A stretch of DNA of 64,000 nt, from positions 46,676,040-46,740,039 of the forward strand of contig OW388293.1 of assembly GCA_936450465.1 (NCBI GenBank), given 5' to 3'. The translations under genes and the position numbers were made by a program. Shown here in pieces: positions 34,641 to 46,601 of this stretch (its first letter is position 1; each line of letters begins with the position of its first letter). The notes beneath the pieces are model-generated. The model worked only from the letters and a program-made list of their open reading frames with translations, had not been told where the DNA came from and did no database searches. Source of the stretch: Gibbula magus. Its lineage: Eukaryota; Mollusca; Gastropoda; Trochida; Trochidae.

Positions 34641-36382
34641 AGCATAGCGTAACCATGGTTTATCAAATATTGAGGAAAATGAGAAAACTATTTTAGAAGA
34701 CATTTAGAATGTACTATACCTACCACCCACGGACGTGTATCGTTTATGGTAGAAACAGCGTTAAGAAGACAACCATGTCAATAGATTCCTTTGCCCTATT
34801 ACTACATGTACATGTGCACTTTTATACACCTCCAAGCCATTCTACAACAAAATTTATTTGAAGCTTACTCTGTATTATAAACTGTAAATGACGTTCCCCG
34901 GGTAGATAACCAAAATAGGGTAGAGTCTATTAGCACATTTGTCTTTCTAAAGCTGCAATGTCCCTTTGCCTACAACACGAGACTTGATTTTACCAATTGG
35001 TAGTCAACAGACGGTTAACTTGTCTTGAAGTCCTAAAACATTGGCGCAGTTATCGATTCGGGTTTTAGAGTGCTGCCCCCTTGAAATATGTCATACTTAC
35101 TAAGAAACATGACTTTTTTCCTTGAAAGGTCATTGTGAGAAGGCTCTTGAAAAACAACACCATGTATTCACCAATGCCAATGTTCTTTAAAGGTGCATGA
35201 GGTCAGAAAGTTGCAAGTCTCTAAGTGTATTTTGAAAATGTTCCCATGTATAATCGACATTTAGATTCGAACTTGAGCCCTAATGGCTGGGCCGATGGGG
35301 CCCAAAGCTTCGCAGTTCTATTCCACGTTAAGGGCTATCAGCATGTGAAATTTGGTTGCTTTTGCTTCAGCCGTTTTGGCTTACTCCTGCTAATTCTTGA
35401 AATAAAAATAATAATAAACACGCCAATAACAATAAGGATTCTGCCCCAAATGGCCACAGGGCATTCTCACCTGGATCAAACATAAGATGAAAGACCAAAT
35501 TATGCCATTTATAAATAATGCTTCTCAATGGTCATATCCCCTATCTACTCATTAGTTCAATTTACCGTTATAGATTTTACAAAACAATCAATTCTTTCGT
35601 TTATAAACACGTCTTTTTTTTACTTTTTCCGTTGTATAAATGAATAATAGATGAGCCATCAATAGTCATTAACCAGGCAGCTACTCGTCATGCACAGGTG
35701 TGCGATATTCTGTCACTTTTCTTATCATGTGTAAATAGAGATTACTTATTGAAGTCCTGTTTGACATGTTAATGAAACGAGTTGATGGTTTGGTATCTAA
35801 AGACAGAAAGCAAGTCAGATATATTTACCACCCACGAGTCTGATCTGATATTACCTGGGACCTACAATGTAAACTCATCGGCAAAAGAAACTTATCCCCT
35901 CAGTTGATTGTATCATATGTATGATTTTTAATCGCATATATCTCGAGTACAGGTGTCTAGTCAGCAGTCAAAGAATACTTCTACATGTCTTTAATTTAAA
36001 AAAAAGAAAATTTGAGTTTTAAACTTCTTCAAAAATTATTTTTGATGATATACAATTGTCCATTGACATATAAGACATATTCTATGTGAAAATTGATAAA
36101 TGTGCCTGATTCTGCACACATTTACAACATTTTAAACATGGTAGGGATCATGTTGGTGTAAATTTCATTTCTCACCCCTGTCTTCATTAAACAAAGAAAT
36201 TTTAACTAAAATGTAACCACAGTCACCAATTACTTCATACAAACTACTGCAGATAAGTATTAATGTATCTTGTCACAGTCAAATGCATCTGATTTCTTTT
36301 AAATATTGCATTAATCAAAACCAACTGAGGTGATAAGTTTCTTTTGCCGATGAGTTTAGTTAGGTACTTCATTTATTGCTTA

Positions 36383-36760
36383 CTAAATTCTTAGCAAAAC
36401 CACCCCAGTATTTAAAACAAATAGTATATATCTGACCAAGAGTTCAGGAATCCGTAGTAAATACATGTTGGCTATATCGCCAAAGAAAACAGTTTTTAAC
36501 ATGAGGAAAACAATGTTTGCAAATGGTTGTTCAGCTATTTTTACATTCAGTATCCACTGGTCGATGTAAAGTGGTAAGGTTAAAAGATTGAATGCATCAA
36601 AAATACATGTCATCAATAAATTATAATCAATACATGTCATATTGTTATTTTTAGGATCACACATGATAATATTCTGCAATAACACAAATTCATGTATATT
36701 CGTGTCGAGTCCATCGTTGCACTCAACACAGAAACCTAGAATCTGAAAGTAATAATTCAA
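36383..36760 (-). other. Unrecognised open frame of 125 codons in A2 intron sequence
   Basis: A cysteine- and leucine-rich frame (ILGFCVECNDGLDT, MTCIDYNLL) is open in A2. In A3 it ends early by a stop after NAFNPLT. It overlaps the edge of the minisatellite and has no known domain. Probably non-coding or a relic. Confidence 0.15.
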
Positions 36761-36868
36761 TTGTGTCTTACAACATAGTCCAGGGTAGCAAGTATCTGAA
36801 TGTAATATTTCCCTTCAATTGTGTCCTACAATATAGCCCAGAATAGCAAGTAAGTTAATGTGATATTT

Positions 36869-38090
36869 GGTTGTAGATTGTAGTTGATAAGAAAATTGGC
36901 GTCATCGCTGTGAGTTATCTATCTTAATCAATAAATATGAACGTTGATCACTCAAAACTAGTCCCAGGTTGACTAGTGTAGTTTACAGACCGAGCTTTCA
37001 TACGCAAAGGAAAGTACACATCTATTGATTGTTTCCCTTGTGATATAATATTTACATTATTGAGTATGTTTACTCGTACCTTACCTGTCATTTTAACCCA
37101 TTGTTGTAAGTCCGTTCTTCAACAATGCCAGTGGTTGTACCTGTCATTGTAATATCTAAAGTTATGAAGTGAGTGTCTATTTTTCTACCTAATCAATGCG
37201 ACTCGGATATATTGAGACAATATATGACATGCTCTGTTTACACATCTTCACAACGTCACAGGCGTATCGAAAAGATTTCCATATCTTCTCCTTCCGCCCT
37301 TGACCTCAACCCTCGCATTTTCAGTGCTAAGATTTTTACGTACTGCAGGCTAATCGGATAAGCCAATCAGAAGACAGCTTGTATTGCCTCTGTGACTGTG
37401 TCGATCGTCGCTATTTTGAATTGGTACCGAATGTAAACGGCGATTTCATTGGCTGTATGTAAGCAGATGGTAAGGGAAGTTACTCACAATAGGTGTCGCT
37501 GATTCGTTTCACCACCTCTGCCTAGGTTGAAGGCAAGGTAAAAATGGAGAGATCTCGATACATTTTCACATTGCCGTTGGAAGATGTGTTTACAAGGCTA
37601 CAAACTAAACAGACGTGTTATTAGGATACGTCTCTCAATAAGTATAGGTTGGGAAACCCGGAGACAATCTTCACTGAAAAATATAATAATTACAACAATA
37701 TTAATAAACATTAGACATCAACTATTGATCGTGATTCTTGATTGCATAATCTTACTAAGGCGCGTTCTTACGATGTAAGTTGTAGTAACGATTTATATCA
37801 CGTGGCTTATTAAAAACAAAACAATGGTGAGGAAACTCAATCAGGGAGATTAACATGCATGAGAATGGTATACAATGGGGATTTGTAATACAAACATGAT
37901 GGAGTTGAAGCATGAGAATGATGAGGATTTGCAATACAAACATGAATGGGAGTAAGTAGATAAACAAAGGCCTGTAGGCTTTATTGAAGATGTAAATAAA
38001 CACACATGATGAAACGAGGGTGTAAATAAACACACATGATGAAACGTTTTGTTTGCTATATAAATGTACCATATTTTGTTATTTCCCTAC
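36869..38090. other. Unique sequence, no gene recognised
   Basis: It contains short direct repeats near 37,985-38,045 (TGTAAATAAACACACATGATGAAACG twice) and near 37,880-37,940. The minus-strand open frame at 37,755-38,072 is hydrophobic and made from these repeats. Confidence 0.45.
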
Positions 38091-38094
38091 ATTC

Positions 38095-38165
38095 CACCTG
38101 ATGAAGGAGTGAGTTTGTACTCCGAAACGTCGTGTATCTTCACATTAAAGAAGTTGTTATCCAGA
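38095..38165 (+). mobile_element. Retroelement terminus with hammerhead-like motif (Penelope-like?)
   Basis: CACCTGATGA is followed by a GGAG...CTCC hairpin, then GAAACGTCGTG, with CAC and GTG able to pair around it. The arrangement resembles the minimal hammerhead motifs known at ends of Penelope-like elements. One extra A between CTGATGA and the hairpin departs from the consensus. ATTAAAGAAGTTGTTATCC follows. No reverse transcriptase frame is visible upstream. Confidence 0.35.
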
Positions 38166-38305
38166 AAATCTTCCTGTTCTTATCGATATATTCGTTGGAA
38201 AGACTATGAATAAATCACTAAATGTTAAATTGATTCATTTAATTGATAACAGTATTTTCTGAATTTGAAGGTTACACTGATTCCTGAACGTTGACTGGTT
38301 GAGAG

Positions 38306-38503
38306 TAAACTTCCCAATGCAAGGCATAACTCTTGCCAGTATCCATCACTGGCTGATTTAAGCCTTGCAGTAATTCCTTCAGGTTTTCGTGCTTGGAAAT
38401 GAGAGCCCACTATGCATTTCAGGTACAGCGATCCACTATCTTAGCACCGAAGAGCGAGGGAAATACTGCAAGACTTGCCCATATGCCTTGCGTTGGGAAG
38501 TTG
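38306..38503. mobile_element. MITE, same family as 20,322-20,544, with 8-bp target duplication
   Basis: The ends TAAACTTCCCAATGCAAGGCA and TATGCCTTGCGTTGGGAAGTTG are inverted. GTTGAGAG flanks both sides (38,298-38,305 and 38,504-38,511). An 8-bp duplication fits the hAT superfamily. Confidence 0.8.
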
Positions 38504-38511
38504 GTTGAGAG

Positions 38512-40311
38512 CACGGTCATATGATCTATAAATTTCAAGGTTCATTAACCTTGAACTCTTGGAAAATCTTTCATACTCGTGCGAACCTTCATTTGGTCAT
38601 GTTAACTCTCTCAGATATTACTTTCCTGATCGAGAGTGAATTTCACCGGTTGCATGTTTAATACCACTTACTAAAATGACTTATTTTATTAAAGAATACA
38701 AACTCATTATCAGATTTCTTGCTCAATTGTCAAACTATAACAGAAAAACAACACTTGTTGTCTTTTTCGTTTACAGAAAAACTTTTGCCAGATCAGTTTT
38801 CCTGAAGAGTACGGGGAAGATCATAGCTTACTGACTTACTGACCGTTTTGACAACGTTATTGACTTCAACTTTCAAACGCAGCCAATCGGGTTCTACTAA
38901 GCCCGTTGACCATCGTATAACCAAGATGATGGAGGTAGTTATAACTTGAGAAGTCTCTGTCGGGAGATATTGTAAGTTTCAGTGTTATTTCTGCGCAATG
39001 AGAGATGTCATATTCTGAATAATCTCACACGTCATACATGTGACCCCCACAGGTTATAATCAACCAAACGCGTTAAAGGCCTGTTCAATTATTTATGTAT
39101 TGAAGTTCATACTGTGGCCCATATAATACGAATTGTATATGTAGGTGGTCCTGCACTCTGATAGGGTTGACGCCGTTCCAATGTTAACTCCAACCATTGT
39201 GCTCTCGACTGCGTCTGTGTTGTGTTTTGTTTGTGTAATCTTAAGTTAGGCCTTAAACAAGATGTAGACCAGTTCCTGTATTGTCCTGTGGCATATGATT
39301 TTATATTAAGATCTTGAATATTACTCGGATTACTGTGGATTCGAACTCGGAACTCCCCAAGATGAACAGTTAGGAACTATTAATGTTTCACTCAATGGTA
39401 ATCCTTTATTGACCTTAGAAAGCATAATCGAAATGACGACATTTGTTTAAATTCTTAGCAAATAATTCACGTTTACCCTATGCAAACTACAAACACAAAA
39501 AAAATATATTTGAACTTTCTTAGGATCCTTATTAGTGGAACAAACTAGTTTAAAACGATCTAGGACTAAATCTCGTCTTTATATCGTGAACCGGTTTCAT
39601 GACATCTGCACACGAAATGTGCTCAATATTATCTGAGCTCAAATAGTATTTTCACAATGGTAGACATATAGTTTGAAACATTCTACTTCATGACAAGGGA
39701 TAAAAACGAAGTCTTTACCATGACAGACCAGCAACATCAATGACGTCTCGGAGACTTGAAAAGTCGAACAATAAAAACTCTCCAAACGGAGACCATAAGT
39801 GAATAACGATTTCATTGTATTGTTCTTAACCAGTTGTCCGGACATCGGTTTGATCAGCAGATACGCATTCACTTTCTGCTGTCTTTGTGCACATGCATTA
39901 TAAACATTGATAAATCTTTGGTTACAATTGTTCCAAGAAGAACAGCCTAAATGATGGCCATTCATATGAGCTTGATATGTTTCCTTTCTGAGAGGCAGCA
40001 TTGATTTCGGACAAGTTCCATCTATTCAAACATTGTTTATTTGGTGGGAAAAGGATGTCAATCTGTACATTTCTATAGATTTGAGTAGTTAGTTATAGAC
40101 AACTCATCAACCAATCAGATCCGTACCAGCAACAAGGAAGTACATCCTCAGGATTCCTATTGGTCAGCTAATGCTCACGTGACCCGATGTGATATCGTCA
40201 TGAAGTGGGAATGTTACATGGTTAGTCAAGTCTCACTTGAGTAACAGTTTAGTGTGAAATCAGCTCAGCTTGAAAGCGCTCGAAAAATCTCCAAGTAACA
40301 CTTTACATAAA
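38512..40311. other. Upstream region of the PAN-EGF-FReD gene, no gene recognised
   Basis: Unique sequence. A minus-strand open frame at 39,639-40,001 (120 codons) has scattered cysteines but no recognised domain. No convincing TATA box was found near 40,312. Confidence 0.4.
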
Positions 40312-40602
40312 ATGTCCAACATGCTTGCTCTGACGTTAATGTTCGTCTGTTACGTCTACGGGGAAGAAACTAATTATTTTTCATTTGTGAAAACTGAATA
40401 TGCAGATATGACTGCCACGCCTGGTTTTCCGGTGTCTTCAAGAATTGAGTGCGCGTTATTCTGCGTCAACGTTGTCAACTGTAGCAGCGTCCTGTACTGC
40501 GACGTGGCCGGTGATAAGACGTGTGTGGTGTCTCCTCAGAGTGTCTCTGTGAACAGCATGGGACAGTGCGAGATTTACTCCAAGGAAGAACCTGAAGTAG
40601 TG
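40312..40602 (+). CDS. FReD gene exon 1: signal peptide and PAN/apple-like domain
   Basis: The ATG at 40,312 is followed by SNMLALTLMFVCYVYG, a good secretion signal. The mature part has six cysteines, including ECALFCVNVVNCSSVLYC, the helix-and-strand core of a PAN fold. The exon ends EPEVV before GTGAGT. An ATG three codons on (MLAL) is an alternative start. Confidence 0.8.
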
Positions 40603-42940
40603 GTGAGTGAAATGCTAAAACTAACTTGCAAAAACATCATATAATTGAACTAGATTTAAAAGTTTTTATTTTTTCTCAAAATTTTCAAAGACCAAATAAG
40701 CCGTATCAATAGAAAACGGATAACCGTATTGGAAGAATATGGCGCGACGTATAAAGCGACAATTTTGTGGAACTCTTCAGTGTGACAGACATATTTATAG
40801 ATCTCATGAGAATTTGAGAGTTCATACATAAGATGGTTGACCATTCCAGCGATGACTGCGTTGTTAACTCCTTGTCGAGCAATTCATTGTGTCTGCACGG
40901 TCCTCTATCTTGTCATGTATCATTTTCACTGCTGTTGTGTCTATCAGCGGTGGGTTTATATGCGTTTGTGGCCTTGCATCTAGTAGTTCTCGATGTACAA
41001 GCATGTTTTTTCATGTTCACCCTTTTACAACAAAGTTCGTTACAGTTCGTCTTGACGATTTATTTCATTTCTTGGAATATATTACACGTAAATGGTTCCA
41101 TTTTGAATACAGAAAGTGCCCTATTTTTAATGTTTTGAAATTTTGGGTGCCTCAACTTTCTTTTGGACATCAGTATGTATTGACCTCAGATGAAGACATT
41201 CGTTCAGTAAACATTTTGGTTGAAAACATTTACATTTGGAACCAAGAGGAAACTAACTACATGTATTCTAGACTTGCGGGAGACCTTACAATAGAAGATT
41301 TAAAACGTGTCTTAGACTTGCGATAGATTCTACAATTATAAATATATGTTATACCGTTTAGCATTTTCCTAAACATTTTGCTTTATTTAGGTTTCAAACC
41401 CAATCCTGCCACCAACCTGTGAGAACGGAGGAACTCTCCAAGTGAATGGCGACTGTACCTGTCCTTCCTACACTGTAGGAGATAGGTGTGAGACAAGGAT
41501 CAGAGGTATGTCCTTGTTGATTTAGCTTCAAGCATTACAAATATTATTATACGAGACAGAAGTGTTGTGGAACCCAAACAAATCCAATAATCAGGTCATA
41601 ATACAATACAATCGCTGTATGGAGATTCATTGTGCACGAATTGTTGGTTTTACACAGTCATCAGTATCAAAATAAGATAAACTGTGATGCAATTAAAGTT
41701 ACATCCATTTGTTTGTGTATAATATTGTTTTTGGCTTTCATACCTGCCATAATACCATATGTGCCAATTCACTTCAAATAATTTCGCTCAACTTACATAT
41801 TAATCCCCAATCGCCAATTTATATGACAATAGAGAAACATCTTTATACATACTGTACATGTGCAGAAACTACGCATCTCATTTATATGCACAGTAGTTAG
41901 ATGACCTATTGAAAATTACAAAGCTAAAATTGTTCTCAATTACGTTTGACTAACTGGCGAGCGTCAAGCGCCGTTCATAGTACGGGTTTCGTTTAGAGGT
42001 TACTAATCACTACTTTCATCTCTGTATCGTCACCAAACTGAGTCGACTGTCATGATGTATGTCAGTATTTCGCTGTAAAACAACGCCATGTATAACGTTT
42101 AACACATGTGACCAAACTCCCAACAACACACCGAAAGTGGATGTCCCTTTATTTTATATAACTTTAATCATAATTTCGTTCATTAGATAACATAATTTTA
42201 AAATTACAATTAATTTATTTATGATAAAAATTATTATAATCTATTATTTCATTTATGTTTCTGTATTGTTTATGCAAGTGTTCAACTTCTCATCAGATTG
42301 CCAGGATGTTTTCAACCTCGTCAGTTCCTCCCCTGGTCTCTACGCCGTCTCTCCACTGGACACAGTGGATCCATTTGATGTTCAGTGTGACGACCAAACC
42401 GACTACGGGATTGTGATGATGCACAGAGATATCCACAACTCTGGCTGCGACACACTACCTGTGACGTATCTCGATGTTGGATGGGAGCAGTACAAAAAAA
42501 GCTTCAGTCAAGGCAACTGCTACTTTTGGCTTGGTCTGGAGCAGATCCACGCTCTCACATCATCCAAACCCTACCTGCTCCACGTCTATGTCAAAGACCC
42601 ATTTCTCCGAGATGCCACCGCAACTTACAGTCACTTCCAAGTCGGAGACGAAGCATCAAGATACATGATGACAGCAGCGGGATTCTCATCAAGTAACAGC
42701 TACATTGGTGACCGATTCTCTCTCACAGATCCGTCGAAGTCCATCAATGGAACCAACTTCTGTACCGATGGTAACTGCCCCTCGAACCCGGGCTGTGGAC
42801 AGTGGGCAACGGGAGGTTGGTGGTACAGAGATGATGCCTGTCATAGTCATCCCCACCATCATTCTGGAATCGAGTGGAACAATGGTAATGGAGATCAAAC
42901 CACTATGAAGGAAATGACCATGACCCTGAGACCAGTATAG
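40312..42940 (+). CDS. Secreted PAN-EGF-fibrinogen-related protein (three exons)
   Basis: Exons are 40312-40602, 41391-41505 and 42297-42940. The first junction is phase 0 (GTG donor context GTGAGT, acceptor TTTATTTAG), the second phase 1 (GTATGT, TCATCAG). The total is 1,050 nt, 349 residues plus stop. A signal peptide (about residues 1-18) leads to a PAN/apple-like domain (about 19-97), an EGF-like domain (about 101-133, CENGG...CTCP...GDRCE) and a FReD of about 213 residues. Fibrinogen-related lectins usually bind acetylated sugars or microbial surfaces outside the cell; this role is inferred. The gene faces the A3 lectin across spacer C2. Its third exon has a duplicate, B1, with no partner exons. 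Confidence 0.85.
41391..41505 (+). CDS. FReD gene exon 2: EGF-like domain
   Basis: This 115-nt exon has CENGGTLQ, then CTCPSYTVGDRCE, the C-x-C and G-x-x-C-E spacing of an EGF module that would form three disulphides with the first cysteines of the segment. It was found by reading between the two larger exons, and the phases fit both. Confidence 0.78.
42297..42940 (+). CDS. FReD gene exon 3: fibrinogen-related domain
   Basis: It starts D-CQDVF after TCATCAG. It carries FDVQCD, WEQYKKSF, FWLGLEQIH, YSHFQVGDEASRYMM, GDRFSLTDPSKS, GCGQWATGGWWY, GIEW and MTLRPV, then TAG. The usual calcium loop (DxDND) reads LTDPSKSIN, so calcium binding is uncertain. Differences from B1 gather at both ends of the domain. 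Confidence 0.85.
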
Positions 42941-43232
42941 TATCCCTCTAATCACCCAAAAGTCATGTTAAAGTTTATTGACATGTTTCGTTTAATGTGC
43001 TGTTTCGTGTATATTACATGTCTGGTTTCTTCGTAAATCTATATAATATGTATGTTTTATCAATCCAATCCCCTGTTATAATCGTGACCGGCAGATAAGA
43101 AAAGGAAGAAATATTAAGTCTAGCTAAGCTTCGCGCGCATGCTGCATTTCATGTTACATGACAGTAAAAACAACTCATTTTAAACATTTGTTTTACTTTT
43201 TTCATCATTCTAACTAATTAGATTTTTTTTTA

Positions 43233-43293
43233 GCGCAGTGGTTAGTTTCGGACCAAGAGGTCCGGGCTTCGATCACGCCAAGGGCTCGGCAAC
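43233..43293 (+). mobile_element. tRNA-derived SINE head, B2 copy
   Basis: GCGCAGTGGTTAG with GGGCTTCGATCACGCC; box B has lost one base relative to B1. Confidence 0.45.
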
Positions 43294-43369
43294 TTGTCTG
43301 CTGTGCTGTTCTAAGATAATCTATCTATATACAATTTATTTTTGGTTTTGTATTTATATTTTATATGCA

Positions 43370-43600
43370 TTATATAATGCGGGGGATATAGTCGTCGGCT
43401 CAGTCTGTCCATCCGTCTGCCTGTCCGTCCGTCCCTCGGTCTGTCCGTGATCACATCGTTTCCGGAGCAGATCTCCAAAACTACTTAACCAATCCTAACC
43501 AGTTTCAACCAATGTTGAGAAGCCAATTACTTGGCTAGTTAAATCAGCCAGTAATGCAGACTGGCAAGAGTTATGCCTTGCATTTGGAACTTGATCCTCA
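43370..43600 (+). repeat. CCGT-rich dispersed repeat and MITE end, B2 copy
   Basis: Same arrangement as 21,840-22,110. Confidence 0.6.
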
Positions 43601-44444
43601 CCAAATTTGGTATAATGCCACCCATGCCTTTTCGGGGTATGAACTTTATTTTATATAATGTTTTTCTGTTTCCATGGCAAATGTTGGACTTTGTTTATTT
43701 CAAGGGTAGAGTTTCTTTCCGTGACAGATGTTTAAAAACTTATTGAACAATCATCACCGAAGTTTGTATGCTACCTCCCCATATCATGTACATGTGACTT
43801 TTGGGGTTCGAACTTTTAAAAATTTCCAAAAAATGTTTCCATGGCAATATGTTTTACTTTATCTTTAAGAAAGGTAATAATTCAATTGAATTGAGGGAAG
43901 GAGGAGACATCTGTCTTTTCTGAGCAAAACATGTACTGCTAATTAAAACTGATAATTCAACCTACATGTATGTGGGGCCGGGGGGCTGGGGGATAAGCCA
44001 TCTTTCCTGATGGCTCTTGTTGATGTATACAATTGATTCAAACTGTGCAAATGTGTGTCGCTAATACGTCAAGAAATAAGTGTTGGAATGTCCTACAGAC
44101 CTCTCTCAAAACGGTCGACACTGTGGGGCGAGTGATGGACTGTATGTGAGAAAATTACTTGGCTCTCTCGTCTCAGAAAAAAACCAACACAGCAGAGAGT
44201 AACAGTTGTGTTCTTTCCTGTACTGCACATGTATTATTGTAATGTAGACCAGGGGTTCAATAAATCCACGTCTGAATAAAATTCTGTTCTGTTCTGTTCT
44301 GTATTTGCAAGGAGTACTAACGAGTCTTCAGAGTTGGCTTAGCGGAAATCAACTCAATTGAGCATTTTAAGGGAAAAACCTCCAGGGGTACATTTTATAA
44401 GCGAAGAGAATTTGGTTGAGACGTCTTCTCTCTTATTATGCCTG

Positions 44445-45140
44445 AAGCTCCAGTCACACTTAGGTTAATTTACGTAGTTTAACCTAGTTCACCGAACGTA
44501 GCCACAAAACCTCTAACTTGATTTTTTTTCGCAACTACGTTAACATTTCATAACAACATGGTTTACTATGTGTACCTAGTTATCATATTTCAGCGTAATT
44601 ATATTTACTTAACAGTAGTTAGACGTATAGGAACTTACTTTAACGTCAATGCGTCAATAACAAACCTACCAAAACGAAATTTATATGTGTTGATGACGTA
44701 GACAGTGGAACTAACACCTAGTCTTCTGTTATGAAACGTTCTTCAACTTAAATGATACTAACGTAGTTTATTGTAGTATAACGTAGCCATACGTAGTATG
44801 ACGCACTAGAATGTATTTAAACGTAGTAAAACGGACTTAAATACCTAGTAAGATGTAGTTATTCGGGGACAAGTTGTAATACGGTTAAGTACATTGTTAA
44901 CTAGGTGTAACTACAATGAACTAAGTTCAAATTTTCAATCCACTACGTCCAAGTACATTCAACTACGTTTCTTAAAACGTAGTTTAAAATTGCGAAACTA
45001 CGTTTATCTCACGTCTATGTCTACATTTTGAATACGGATAACCAAGGTTAACTACGGATAACTAGGCTTAAGTACAGTTAACTACGTTAAGCTACGTTCC
45101 GCACCACTACGTTAACTAACGTAAATTTGACTTGGGCTTT
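44445..45140. mobile_element. Foldback/MITE-like element, B2 copy
   Basis: The ends AAGCTCCAGTCACACTTAGG and CTTGGGCTTT are less symmetrical than in B1 (GACTTGGG for GACTGGGG), and about 40 interior bases are missing near 45,000. Confidence 0.5.
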
Positions 45141-46601
45141 AGTTACACCAAGGTAGTTCTACGTTCTACTCCGTCCAAACATTATTTTAAAACTACCTCA
45201 AATGGAACAGAAACGGGTTACGTTTGTGTATAACTTTCCATACTACGACCCAAGTACGTTAACAGACAGTCCTCAGAAAGTCCATCTAGTCTCTACTCCG
45301 TCGTCGGACAGTTTGTACCACGTTTAGATGCGACAATATTGCCCGTTCATAACGTTTTCAATTAGTTTAATACCGTTATCAGTCAGTTTATATCAGTTCT
45401 CAACTTTACCTATTTCGATCTTAATACGCACAATGCAGTTCTAACCCGTTTGTCTCCAAATCAACTCGTTTCCAGACAGTTCTTCTCGTTTACATTACGT
45501 TCTCATTTTGTTCTTAGTATGTTGTTTTTTTACCGCAATCACGCCCTGGCCCGATTTCTGTGAATATCCAGCACGTTCTTGTCCGTTCTTATTCCCGTTT
45601 TCAGTTTCAATGTGAAAACGTTTAAATCTTCATGGAATAGTGTTGATAAAAAATATTGGCCATAGGGAAACCATTCCTCAAACAGTTCCTGTTATCGTCT
45701 TCCCCAGGGAGAGGAAATCCTAAGGTGGATAACGTGTTCCCAAACCGTTTTATCATGAATGAAATGTGTTAAACCAAACAACACTTTTTCTTGTTGCTCG
45801 GCTACCATCCAAAAGTAAAAGAAAACCAACATTCAACATGTTAACAGCTGCAAGTTGTTTATGTTTCACTTGTTTAACATTGTATCCCAAATGATGAACG
45901 TAGCAAAACGCATTTATTCATACCCGTCCTATTGTATCGTACTGCAAAATGAGTAAAAACTGCATGAAAATTTCTCAAACGTACTAATAACGAATTGAAC
46001 GGAATCAGGACATTTTATGAACTTTTAGAACTGTGTAGCAAGTTCTTAAGAACAATTACTTATATTTGGAATAAATTTAAATGAAATAGCAACTGAAAGG
46101 AGCGTACTGTGGTCCAGTTACATCTGTGTGTGGACTGGGTGGAAACTGTGCACGAACATATAACAATAGATTTTCCGACAATGTTCTCACTCGTCCTTAG
46201 CAAGATCAAAGTAGGTGTTTCCGTTCGAAGTAAGACAATCCGGTTTTTAGTACGTTTGTACTCCGTCCAATTGCAGAACGGGGAGAACGTCGGACATGTC
46301 AAACGTTCTTGAGCACCCTTCCGTTTTTAGTACGTCCGCCAGTTCATAAAGTTTGTAATTTTCAAAAATGTAAAGAAAGTCAGACCATGACATGTCAGAC
46401 ATGTCTTAGTCATCATTGTTGAGTATTGAGTAGCAGTGATTAAAAGGTCATTTTTCGATACAATCAAATATTTGCTTGATCCAATCTTATTTCAAATCCT
46501 AGAAAATGGAAGGTGTTCTTCTCTGAAGAAGCTATTTGTGTATTATACACTTTTTGGTGAAAATAATGATTTGGCAAAGCGCTATAAAAGACATCTTCGA
46601 T

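Larger units (their letters stand above)
32345..36868. repeat. Segmental duplication copy A2 (truncated)
   Basis: It matches A1 from about 91 to about 5,430, with internal losses: most of the CCGT-rich sub-blocks, the poly-C stretch, and parts near 3,330 and 3,880. Similarity stops in the third minisatellite unit at about 36,868, before the PAN exon. Confidence 0.85.

Noticed and set aside
39639..40001. 120-codon minus-strand frame upstream of the FReD gene
   Set aside because: Cysteine positions match no known module and there is no leader.
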